A DNA stretch of 64,000 nt from Gonatopus flavifemur (Eukaryota; Arthropoda; Insecta; Hymenoptera; Dryinidae): contig JAFFJZ010000053.1 in NCBI GenBank assembly GCA_018340375.1, positions 1,426,001-1,490,000 of the forward strand, read 5' to 3'. The notes beneath the pieces are model-generated. The model did no database searches, had not been told where the DNA came from, and saw nothing but the letters and a program-made list of their open reading frames with translations. This document shows positions 35,801 to 48,468 of the stretch, piece after piece. Every line of letters begins with the position of its first letter. Positions within the stretch are counted from its first letter, which is position 1. Made by a program: the position numbers and the translations under genes.

Positions 35801-37045
35801 CAGCACAACGAAGTGCATTGAGTTTGGTACGAAGGCCACGTACGTTTTGGTAGTACACTAAAGGGCGAGTCACAGGTTTTTGCGATGATGGATTCCGGGT
35901 TTTGTGTAGAGGAACAATTTTCGGTACACCATTGAGATATCTGATGGTCTTTGTCGGGTCGTTTAGGTCTTTCAAACGATCACGAAGATTGCTTAAGTGT
36001 GCACGTTGCCGAGGAGTCCGATCGAGTGAGATTTTGACAGGGCCCCCGTAAGCAGACTTCCCTCTGATGATATCCAAAGGCGTACGACTACACGGGAAAG
36101 TCACACATAAGGGGCGAACCTTATTATCATTGGGTTTTCCCAAGCGACGAAAACGTATATCATGACAGCAATCGGGTTTGATTGCTGACAAAACCTTATT
36201 GACCTCAGTAAGATCAGAAGAACCTGAAGAAAAATTCTCAGGAACATTGAACATCATGATATTGAAAGAACGACTCCGACGATCTTCCAGTTCGCTGAAA
36301 AACTCCTCTTCATCACAAGAAATTGTTGAATGATTATTAGCATCGGATCTCCCATTTTCAAGCATACAAACTCTCGCATTAAGATTGGACACTTCGGTTG
36401 ACAATTCCTTAATTTTATTTTCGAAATGATCCAACTTATCATTCAAAACAGAAAATTTTCTGTCAAAGAGCGAGCTAATGTTCGATAACAACACAGAGTC
36501 ACGGTCGTCGCTCTGCGAAGATGACAAAGCAGGTGTTCTCAACATTTCGCAATCCAGCAAAATCCCAACATGCCACGGGTGACCACTTCTGGACAGACAT
36601 GAAGGCCCAGGATGAGAAATAACGCCGCAAGAGTTACAGGATAATGGATCCTTAACGGCTTTGGAGCACCCTTTGCAGATCTTACTGGACATCCTCAGAA
36701 ATATGAGAGGATAGTGCACGAAGAAGAAGATATTGAGAACACTGGCACAACGACAGTGGTACACACACAGACTGTATATGGGTAAAGACGCACCAATACA
36801 CTCACGTGGCGGAACGTAAACAAAGTATATCGATATAATATAAAGGCAAGGGATCGTTTGAGAGAATGCAAGAGTTATTAACACTGTTTAAATATAGAAT
36901 AAAATTCACTGCAGATTCATATATATGAAAAAAAAAGAAGATCAGTATCAGTGGAGAAAGTACATGCACATCGCACTTAGTGAAGATTATTGAAACACAC
37001 CAAAAAGAATTAAAACACGGAGACTCGCATTAACGACTGTGAACG
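32799..37045 (-). mobile_element. LINE family A copy 2, full length, inserted in the satellite
   Basis: 4.25-kb minus-strand element with 5' end at 37045 (CGTTCACAGTCGTTAATGCG) and a TAAA-type tail at 32799-32831. The satellite unit is split with a short duplication ATGTT at 32794-32798 and 37046-37050, so the LINE inserted after the satellite existed. The 3' UTR has the ATCCTGTACAGGAT palindrome and the GGGC..GCCC hairpin. Confidence 0.93.
33004..36692 (-). pseudogene. LINE A ORF (ORF1-like + endonuclease + RT), copy 2
   Basis: One frame of about 1,231 codons once seven one-base losses are accounted for. Order: zinc-finger-like CKGCSKAVKDPLSCNSC, coiled-coil-like stretch (SVLNDKLDHFENKIKELSTE), RRM-like NIMMFNVPE, then AP-endonuclease motifs QNVRGL, SETWL and ERGGGVLIAV, then RT (FADD) and the C-terminal region. 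The losses are at 35439-35442, 34531-34533, 34470, 33904-33907, 33847-33850, 33370-33373 and 33361-33364; six of seven lie in homopolymer runs of four to five in copy 3. ORF1-like and endonuclease parts share one frame here. Read literally it is broken into five pieces; it may be an intact gene with consensus errors. Confidence 0.9.
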
Positions 37046-39672
37046 ATGTTGAACAATAAGTCTGCTCTTATACGCTGTTACGAATCCAATATCTGAACAA
37101 ACCAATCCGAATTTCGAGAAAAAAAATTATTGGACGTTTCCGATGGTATCAGCTGGGACAAAATCATCCCGTTGTATACCGGTTGAGAAAGTTGAATGAT
37201 TTAGTGAATGTGAGAGTTTCCGGCGGGAAATGCGGGTTGAAATGTTCGTGGGCTCTGACAGGATTTACATGTGGAACAATAAGTCTGCTCTTATACGCTG
37301 TTACGGATCCAATTTCTAAACAAATCAATCCGAATTTCGAGAAAAAAAATTATTGAACGTTTTCGATGGTATCAGCTTGAAGAAAATCATCACGCTGTAT
37401 CCCGGTTGAGAAAGTTGAATGATTTATTGGATGTGGGGGTTTCTGACGGGAAATGCGGGTTGAAATGTTCGTGGGCTTTGACAGGGTTTACATGTTGAAC
37501 AATAAGTCTGCTCTTATACGCTGTTACGAATCCAATATCTGAACACACCAATCCGAATTTCGAGAAAAAGAATTATTGGACGTTTTCGATGGTATCAGCT
37601 GGGAGAAAATCATCCCGTTGTATACCGGTTGAGAAAATTAAATGATTTATTGAACGTGAGAGTTTCTGACGGGAGATGCGGGTTGAAATGTTCGTGGGCT
37701 TTGACAGGATTCACATATGGAACAATAAGTCTGCTCTTATACGCTGTTACGGATCCAATATCTGAACGAATCAATCCGAATTTCGAGAGAAAAAATTATT
37801 GGACGTTTTCGATGGTATCAGCTGGAAGAAAATCATCCCGTTGTATACCGGTTGAGGAAGTTGAATGATTTAGTGAATGTGAGAGTTCCCGGCGGGAAAT
37901 GCGGGTTGAAATGTTCGTGGGCTCTGACAGGATTTACATGTGGAACAATAAGTCTGCTCTTATACGCTGTTACGGATCCAATATCTAAACAAATCAATCC
38001 GAATTTCGAGAAAAAAAATTATTGGACGTTTTCGATTGTATCAGCTGGAAGTAAATCATCCCGTTGTATACCGGTTGAGAAAATTAAATGATTTATTGAT
38101 CGTGAGAGTTTCTGACGGGGATGTGGGTTGGAATGTTCGTGGGCTTTGACAGGATTCACATGTTGAACAATAAGTCTGCTCTTATACGCTGTTACGAATC
38201 CAATATCTGAACGAATCAATCCGAATTTTGAGAAAAAAAATTATTGGACGTTTTCGATGGTATCAACTGAAAGAAAATCGCCTCGTTGTATACCGGTTGA
38301 GAAAATTAAATGATCTATTGAATGTGAGAGTTTCCGGCGGGGATGTGGGTTGGAATGTTCGCGGGCTTTGACAGGATTTACATGTGGAACAATAAGTCTG
38401 CTCTTATACGCTGTTACGGATCCAATATCTGAACGAATCAATCCGAATTTCGAGAGAAAAAATTATTGGACGTTTTCGATGGTATCAGCTGGAAGAAAAT
38501 CATCCCGTTGTATACCGGTTGAGGAAGTTGAATGATTTAGTGAATGTGAGAGTTCCCGGCGGGAAATGCGGGTTGAAATGTTCGTGGGCTCTGACAGGAT
38601 TTATATGTGGAACAATAAGTCTGCTCTTATACGCTGTTACGGATCCAATATCTAAACAAATCAATCCGAATTTCGAGAAAAAAAATTATTGGACGTTTTC
38701 GATTGTATCAGCTGGAAGTAAATCATCCCGTTGTATACCGGTTGAGAAAATTAAATGATTTATTGATCGTGAGAGTTTCTGACGGGGATGTGGGTTGGAA
38801 TGTTCGTGGGCTTTGACAGGATTTACATGTGGAACAATAAGTCTGCTCTTATACGCTGTTACGAATACAATATCTGAACGAACCAATCCGAATTTCGAGA
38901 AAAAAAATTATTGGACGTTTTCGATGGTATCAGCTGGAAGAGAATGATCCCGTTGTATACCGGTTGAGGAAATTAAATGATTTATTGAACGTGCGAGTTT
39001 CTGACGGGAAATGCGGGTTGGAATGTTCGTGGGCTATGACAGGATTTACATGTTGAACAATGAGTCTGCTCTTATACGCTGTTACGAATCCAATATCTGA
39101 ACGAATCAATCCGAATTTCGAGGAAAAAAATTATTGAACGTTTTCGATGGTATCAGCTGGGAGAAAATCATCCCGTTGTATACCGGTTGAGAAAATTAAA
39201 TGATTTATTGGATGTGAGAGTTTCTGACGGGAAATGCGGGTTGAAATGTTCGTGGGCTTTGACAGGATTCACATATGGAACGATAAGTCTGCTCTTATAC
39301 GCTGTTACGGATCCAATATCTAAACAAATCAATCCGAATTTCGAGAAAAAAAATTATTGGACGTTTTCGATTGTATCAGCTGGAAGAAAATCATCCCGTT
39401 GTATACCGGTTGAGAAAATCAAATGATTTATTGATCGTGAGAGTTTCTGACGGGGATGTGGGTTGGAATGTTCGTGGGCTTTGACAGGATTCACATATGG
39501 AACAATAAGTCTGCTCTTATACGCTGTTACGGATCCAATATCTGAACGAATCAATCCGAATTTCGAGAGAAAAACTTATTGGACGTTTTCGATGGTATCA
39601 GCTGGAAGAAAATCATCCCGTTGTATACCGGTTGAGGAAGTTGAATGATTTAGTGAATGTGAGAGTTCCCGG

Positions 39673-42600
39673 CGGGAAATGCGGGTTGAAATGTTCGTGG
39701 GCTCTGACAGGATTTACATGTGGAACAATAAGTCTGCTCTTATACGCTGTTACGGATCCAATATCTAAACAAATCAATCCGAATTTCGAGAAAAAAAATT
39801 ATTGGACGTTTTCGATGGTATCAGTTGGAAGAGAATCATCCCGTTGTATACCGGTTGAGGAAATTAAATGATTCATAGAATGTGAGAGTTTCCGGCGGGG
39901 ATGTGGGTTGGAATGTTCGCGGGCTTTGACAGGATTTACATGTGGAACAATAAGTCTGCTCTTATACGCTGTTACGGATCCAATATCTGAACGAATCAAT
40001 CCGAATTTCGAGAGAAAAAATTATTGGACGTTTTCGATGGTATCAGCTGGAAGAAAATCATCACGTTGTATCCCGGTTGAGAAAGTTGAATGATTCATTG
40101 AATGTGAGAGTTTCCGGCGGGGATGTGGGTTGAAATGTTCGTGGGCTTTGACAGGATTTACATGTGGAACAATAAGTCTGCTCTTATACGCTGTTACGGA
40201 TCCAATATCTATACGAATCAATCTGAATTTCGAGGAAAAAAATTATTGGACGTTTTCGATGGTATCAGCTGGAAGAAAATCATCCCGTTGTATACCGGTT
40301 TAGAAAATTAAATGATTCATTGAACGTGAGACTTTCTGACGGGAAATGCGGGTTGAAATGTTCGTGGGCTTTGACAGGATTCACATGTTGAACAATAAGT
40401 CTGCTCTTATACGCTGTTACGAATCCAATATCTGAACGAATCAATCCGAATTCCGAGATTAAAAATTATTGAACGTTTTCGATGGTATCAGCTGGAAGAA
40501 AATCATCACGTCGTATCCCGGTTGAGAAAGTTGAATGATTCATTGAATGTGAGAGTTTCCGGCGGGGATGTGGGTTGGAATGTTCGTGGGCTTGGACAGG
40601 ATTTACATGTTGAACAATAAGTCTGCTCTTATACGCTGTTACGAATCCAATATCTGAACGAATCAATCCGAATTTTGAGAAAAAAAATTATTGGACGTTT
40701 TCGATGGTATCAACTGAAAGAAAATCATCTCGTTGTATACCGGTTGAGGAAATTAAATGATCTATTGAATGTGAGAGTTTCCGGCGGGGATGTGGGTTGG
40801 AATGTTCGCGGGCTTTGACAGGATTTACATGTGGAACAATAAGTCTGCTGTTATACGCTGTTACGGATCCAATATCTGAACGAATCAATCCGAATTTCGA
40901 GAGAAAAAATTATTGGACGTTTTCGATGGTATCAGCTGGAAGAAAATCATCCCGTTGTATACCGGTTGAGGAAGTTGAATGATTTAGTGAATGTGAGAGT
41001 TCCCGGCGGGAAATGCGGGTTGAAATGTTCGTGGGCTCTGACAGGATTTACATGTGGAACAGTAAGTCTGCTCTTATACGCTGTTACGGATCCAATATCT
41101 AAACAAATCAATCCGAATTTCGAGAAAAAAAATTATTGGACGTTTTCGATTGTATCAGCTGGAAGAAAATCATCCCGTTGTATACCGGTTGAGAAAATTA
41201 AATGATTCATTGAATGTGAGAGTTTCCGGCGGGGATGTGGGTTGGAATGTTCGTGGGCTTTGACAGGATTTACATGTGGAACAATAAGTCTGCTCTTATA
41301 CGCTGTTACGAATCCAATATCTGAACGAATCAATCCGAATTTCGAGAAAAAAAATTATTGAACGTTTTCGATGGTATCAGCTGAAAGAAAATCATCACGT
41401 CGTATCCCGGTTGAGAAAGTTAAATGATTCATTGAATGTGAGAGTTTCCGGCGGGGATGTGGGTTGGAATGTTCGTGGGCTTTGACAGGATTTACATGTG
41501 GAACAATAAGTCTGCTCTTATACGCTGTTACGAATACAATATCTGAACGAACCAATCCGAATTTCGAGAAAAAAAATTATTGGACGTTTTCGATGGTATC
41601 AGCTGGAAGAAAATCATCCCGTTGTATACCGGTTGAGGAAATTAAATGATTTATTGAACGTGCGAGTTTCTGACGGGAAATGCGGGTTGGAATGTTCGTG
41701 GGCTATGACAGGATTTACATGTTGAACAATGAGTCTGCTCTTATACGCTGTTACGAATCCAATATCTGAACGAATCAATCCGAATTTCGAGAAAAAAAAT
41801 TATCGAACGTTTTCGATGGTATCAGCCTGAAGAGAATCATCACGTTATATCCCGGTTGAGAAAGTTAAATGATTCATTGAATGTGAGAGTTTCCGGCGGG
41901 GATGTGGGTTGAAATGTTCGTGGGCTTTGACAGGATTTACATGTTGAACAATAAGTCTGCTCTTATACGCTGTTACGAATCCAATATCTGAACGAACCGA
42001 TCCGAATTTCGAGAAAAAAAATTATTGGACGTTTTCGATGGTATCAACTGAAAGAAAATCATCTCGTTGTATACCGGTTGAGAAAATTAAATGATTTATT
42101 GAATGTGAGAGTTTCTGACGGGAAATGCGGGTTGAAATGTTCGTGGGCTTCGACAGGATTCACATATGGAACAATAAGTCTGCTCTTATACGCTGTTACG
42201 AATCCAATATCTGAACGAATCAATCCGAATTCCGAGAAAAAAAATTATTGAACGTTTTCGATGGTATCAGCTGGAAGAAAATCATCACGTCGTATCCCGG
42301 TTGAGGAAGTTAAATGATTCATTGAATGTGAGAGTTTCCGGCGGGGATGTGGGTTGGAATGTTCGTGGGCTTGGACAGGATTTACATGTTGCACAATAAG
42401 TCTGCTCTTATACGCTGTTACGAATCCAATATCTGAACGAATCAATCCGAATTTTGAGAAAAAAAATTATTGGACGTTTTCGATGGTATCAACTGAAAGA
42501 AAATCATCTCGTTGTATACCGGTTGAGAAAATTAAATGATCTATTGAATGTGAGAGTTTCCGGCGGGGATGTGGGTTGGAATGTTCGCGGGCTTTGACAG

Positions 42601-43842
42601 GATTTACATGTGGAACAATAAGTCTGCTCTTATACGCTGTTACGGATCCAATATCTAAGCGAATCAATCCGAATTTCGAGAGAAAAAATTATTGGACGTT
42701 TTCGATGGTATCAGCTGGAAGAAAATCATCCCGTTGTATACCGGTTGAGGAAGTTGAATGATTTAGTGAATGTGAGAGTTCCCGGCGGGAAATGCGGGTT
42801 GAAATGTTCGTGGGCTCTGACAGGATTTACATGTGGAACAATAAGTCTGCTCTTATACGCTGTTACGGATCCAATATCTAAACAAATCAATCCGAATTTC
42901 GAGAAAAAAAATTATTGGACGTTTTCGATGGTATCAGCTGGAAGAGAATCATCCCGTTGTATACCGGTTGAGAAAATCAAATGATTTATTGATCGTGAGA
43001 GTTTCTGACGGGGATGTGGGTTGGAATGTTCGTGGGCTTTGACAGGATTTACATGTGGAACAATAAGTCTGCTCTTATACGCTGTTACGAATCCAATATC
43101 TGAACGAATCAATCCGAATTTCGAGGAAAAAAATTATTGAACGTTTTCGATGGTATCAGCTGGGAGAAAATCATCCCGTTGTATACCGGTTGAGAAAATT
43201 AAATGATTTATTGAATGTGAGAGTTTCTGACGGGAACTGCTGGTTGAAATGTTCGTGGGCTTTGACAGGATTCACATATGGAACGATAAGTCTGCTCTTA
43301 TACGCTGTTACGGATCCAATATCTAAACAAATCAATCCGAATTTCGAGAAACAAAATTATTGGACGTTTTCGATTGTGTCAGCTGGAAGAAAATCATCCC
43401 GTTGTATACCGGTTGAGAAAATCAAATGATTTATTGATCGTGAGAGTTTCTGACGGGGATGTGGGTTGGAATGTTCGTGGGCTTTGACAGGATTTACATG
43501 TGGAACAATAAGTCTGCTCTTATACGCTGTTACGAATACAATATCTGAACGAACCAATCCGAATTTCGAGAAAAAAAATTATTGGACGTTTTCGATGGTA
43601 TCAGTTGGAAGAGAATCATCCCGTTGTATACCGGTTGAGGAAATTAAATGATTCATAGAATGTGAGAGTTTCCGGCGGGGATGTGGGTTGGAATGTTCGC
43701 GGGCTTTGACAGGATTTACATGTGGAACAATAAGTCTGCTCTTATACGCTGTTACGGATCCAATATCTGAACGAATCAATCCGAATTCCGAGAAAAAAAA
43801 TTATTGAACGTTTTCGATGGTATGAGCTGGAAGAAAATCATC
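39673..43842 (+). repeat. Higher-order satellite block, copy 1 (4.17 kb)
   Basis: Matches 44120-48288 almost base for base at a spacing of 4,446-4,447 bp, equal to 20 satellite units. Differences I found are GAGATTAAAAA near 40456, AGCCTGAAG near 41825, an extra A near 42675 and GAACTGCTGG near 43234. Confidence 0.88.
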
Positions 43843-44119
43843 CCGTTGTATACCGGTTGAGAAAATCAAATGATTTATTGATCGTGAGAGTTTCTGACGG
43901 GGATGTGGGTTGGAATGTTCGTGGGCTTTGACAGGATTTACATGTGGAACAATAAGTCTGCTCTTATACGCTGTTACGAATCCAATATCTGAACGAATCA
44001 ATCCGAATTTCGAGGAAAAAAATTATTGAACGTTTTCGATGGTATCAGCTGGGAGAAAATCATCCCGTTGTATACCGGTTGAGAAAATTAAATGATTTAT
44101 TGAATGTGAGAGTTTCTGA

Positions 44120-47100
44120 CGGGAAATGCGGGTTGAAATGTTCGTGGGCTCTGACAGGATTTACATGTGGAACAATAAGTCTGCTCTTATACGCTGTTAC
44201 GGATCCAATATCTAAACAAATCAATCCGAATTTCGAGAAAAAAAATTATTGGACGTTTTCGATGGTATCAGTTGGAAGAGAATCATCCCGTTGTATACCG
44301 GTTGAGGAAATTAAATGATTCATAGAATGTGAGAGTTTCCGGCGGGGATGTGGGTTGGAATGTTCGCGGGCTTTGACAGGATTTACATGTGGAACAATAA
44401 GTCTGCTCTTATACGCTGTTACGGATCCAATATCTGAACGAATCAATCCGAATTTCGAGAGAAAAAATTATTGGACGTTTTCGATGGTATCAGCTGGAAG
44501 AAAATCATCACGTTGTATCCCGGTTGAGAAAGTTGAATGATTCATTGAATGTGAGAGTTTCCGGCGGGGATGTGGGTTGAAATGTTCGTGGGCTTTGACA
44601 GGATTTACATGTGGAACAATAAGTCTGCTCTTATACGCTGTTACGGATCCAATATCTATACGAATCAATCTGAATTTCGAGGAAAAAAATTATTGGACGT
44701 TTTCGATGGTATCAGCTGGAAGAAAATCATCCCGTTGTATACCGGTTTAGAAAATTAAATGATTCATTGAACGTGAGACTTTCTGACGGGAAATGCGGGT
44801 TGAAATGTTCGTGGGCTTTGACAGGATTCACATGTTGAACAATAAGTCTGCTCTTATACGCTGTTACGAATCCAATATCTGAACGAATCAATCCGAATTC
44901 CGAGAAAAAAAATTATTGAACGTTTTCGATGGTATCAGCTGGAAGAAAATCATCACGTCGTATCCCGGTTGAGAAAGTTGAATGATTCATTGAATGTGAG
45001 AGTTTCCGGCGGGGATGTGGGTTGGAATGTTCGTGGGCTTGGACAGGATTTACATGTTGAACAATAAGTCTGCTCTTATACGCTGTTACGAATCCAATAT
45101 CTGAACGAATCAATCCGAATTTTGAGAAAAAAAATTATTGGACGTTTTCGATGGTATCAACTGAAAGAAAATCATCTCGTTGTATACCGGTTGAGGAAAT
45201 TAAATGATCTATTGAATGTGAGAGTTTCCGGCGGGGATGTGGGTTGGAATGTTCGCGGGCTTTGACAGGATTTACATGTGGAACAATAAGTCTGCTGTTA
45301 TACGCTGTTACGGATCCAATATCTGAACGAATCAATCCGAATTTCGAGAGAAAAAATTATTGGACGTTTTCGATGGTATCAGCTGGAAGAAAATCATCCC
45401 GTTGTATACCGGTTGAGGAAGTTGAATGATTTAGTGAATGTGAGAGTTCCCGGCGGGAAATGCGGGTTGAAATGTTCGTGGGCTCTGACAGGATTTACAT
45501 GTGGAACAGTAAGTCTGCTCTTATACGCTGTTACGGATCCAATATCTAAACAAATCAATCCGAATTTCGAGAAAAAAAATTATTGGACGTTTTCGATTGT
45601 ATCAGCTGGAAGAAAATCATCCCGTTGTATACCGGTTGAGAAAATTAAATGATTCATTGAATGTGAGAGTTTCCGGCGGGGATGTGGGTTGGAATGTTCG
45701 TGGGCTTTGACAGGATTTACATGTGGAACAATAAGTCTGCTCTTATACGCTGTTACGAATCCAATATCTGAACGAATCAATCCGAATTTCGAGAAAAAAA
45801 ATTATTGAACGTTTTCGATGGTATCAGCTGAAAGAAAATCATCACGTCGTATCCCGGTTGAGAAAGTTAAATGATTCATTGAATGTGAGAGTTTCCGGCG
45901 GGGATGTGGGTTGGAATGTTCGTGGGCTTTGACAGGATTTACATGTGGAACAATAAGTCTGCTCTTATACGCTGTTACGAATACAATATCTGAACGAACC
46001 AATCCGAATTTCGAGAAAAAAAATTATTGGACGTTTTCGATGGTATCAGCTGGAAGAAAATCATCCCGTTGTATACCGGTTGAGGAAATTAAATGATTTA
46101 TTGAACGTGCGAGTTTCTGACGGGAAATGCGGGTTGGAATGTTCGTGGGCTATGACAGGATTTACATGTTGAACAATGAGTCTGCTCTTATACGCTGTTA
46201 CGAATCCAATATCTGAACGAATCAATCCGAATTTCGAGAAAAAAAATTATCGAACGTTTTCGATGGTATCAGCTGGAAGAGAATCATCACGTTATATCCC
46301 GGTTGAGAAAGTTAAATGATTCATTGAATGTGAGAGTTTCCGGCGGGGATGTGGGTTGAAATGTTCGTGGGCTTTGACAGGATTTACATGTTGAACAATA
46401 AGTCTGCTCTTATACGCTGTTACGAATCCAATATCTGAACGAACCGATCCGAATTTCGAGAAAAAAAATTATTGGACGTTTTCGATGGTATCAACTGAAA
46501 GAAAATCATCTCGTTGTATACCGGTTGAGAAAATTAAATGATTTATTGAATGTGAGAGTTTCTGACGGGAAATGCGGGTTGAAATGTTCGTGGGCTTCGA
46601 CAGGATTCACATATGGAACAATAAGTCTGCTCTTATACGCTGTTACGAATCCAATATCTGAACGAATCAATCCGAATTCCGAGAAAAAAAATTATTGAAC
46701 GTTTTCGATGGTATCAGCTGGAAGAAAATCATCACGTCGTATCCCGGTTGAGGAAGTTAAATGATTCATTGAATGTGAGAGTTTCCGGCGGGGATGTGGG
46801 TTGGAATGTTCGTGGGCTTGGACAGGATTTACATGTTGCACAATAAGTCTGCTCTTATACGCTGTTACGAATCCAATATCTGAACGAATCAATCCGAATT
46901 TTGAGAAAAAAAATTATTGGACGTTTTCGATGGTATCAACTGAAAGAAAATCATCTCGTTGTATACCGGTTGAGAAAATTAAATGATCTATTGAATGTGA
47001 GAGTTTCCGGCGGGGATGTGGGTTGGAATGTTCGCGGGCTTTGACAGGATTTACATGTGGAACAATAAGTCTGCTCTTATACGCTGTTACGGATCCAATA

Positions 47101-48288
47101 TCTAAGCGAATCAATCCGAATTTCGAGAGAAAAATTATTGGACGTTTTCGATGGTATCAGCTGGAAGAAAATCATCCCGTTGTATACCGGTTGAGGAAGT
47201 TGAATGATTTAGTGAATGTGAGAGTTCCCGGCGGGAAATGCGGGTTGAAATGTTCGTGGGCTCTGACAGGATTTACATGTGGAACAATAAGTCTGCTCTT
47301 ATACGCTGTTACGGATCCAATATCTAAACAAATCAATCCGAATTTCGAGAAAAAAAATTATTGGACGTTTTCGATGGTATCAGCTGGAAGAGAATCATCC
47401 CGTTGTATACCGGTTGAGAAAATCAAATGATTTATTGATCGTGAGAGTTTCTGACGGGGATGTGGGTTGGAATGTTCGTGGGCTTTGACAGGATTTACAT
47501 GTGGAACAATAAGTCTGCTCTTATACGCTGTTACGAATCCAATATCTGAACGAATCAATCCGAATTTCGAGGAAAAAAATTATTGAACGTTTTCGATGGT
47601 ATCAGCTGGGAGAAAATCATCCCGTTGTATACCGGTTGAGAAAATTAAATGATTTATTGAATGTGAGAGTTTCTGACGGGAAATGCGGGTTGAAATGTTC
47701 GTGGGCTTTGACAGGATTCACATATGGAACGATAAGTCTGCTCTTATACGCTGTTACGGATCCAATATCTAAACAAATCAATCCGAATTTCGAGAAACAA
47801 AATTATTGGACGTTTTCGATTGTGTCAGCTGGAAGAAAATCATCCCGTTGTATACCGGTTGAGAAAATCAAATGATTTATTGATCGTGAGAGTTTCTGAC
47901 GGGGATGTGGGTTGGAATGTTCGTGGGCTTTGACAGGATTTACATGTGGAACAATAAGTCTGCTCTTATACGCTGTTACGAATACAATATCTGAACGAAC
48001 CAATCCGAATTTCGAGAAAAAAAATTATTGGACGTTTTCGATGGTATCAGTTGGAAGAGAATCATCCCGTTGTATACCGGTTGAGGAAATTAAATGATTC
48101 ATAGAATGTGAGAGTTTCCGGCGGGGATGTGGGTTGGAATGTTCGCGGGCTTTGACAGGATTTACATGTGGAACAATAAGTCTGCTCTTATACGCTGTTA
48201 CGGATCCAATATCTGAACGAATCAATCCGAATTCCGAGAAAAAAAATTATTGAACGTTTTCGATGGTATGAGCTGGAAGAAAATCATC
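44120..48288 (+). repeat. Higher-order satellite block, copy 2 (4.17 kb)
   Basis: Second copy of the 20-unit-spaced block. A one-base loss near 47125 relative to copy 1 changes the spacing from 4,447 to 4,446 bp and joins the frames of two units. About 277 bp (43843-44119) lie between the copies. Confidence 0.88.
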
Positions 48289-48468
48289 ACGTCGTATCCC
48301 GGTTGAGAAAGTTAAATGATTCATTGAATGTGAGAGTTTCCGGCGGGGATGTGGGTTGGAATGTTCGTGGGCTTGGACAGGATTTACATGTTGAACAATA
48401 AGTCTGCTCTTATACGCTGTTACGAATCCAATATCTGAACGAATCAATCCGAATTTTGAGAAAAAAAA

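Noticed and set aside
47023..47430. 135-codon frame spanning two satellite units
   Set aside because: It exists only because of a one-base loss near 47125 relative to the sister block; not evidence of a gene.
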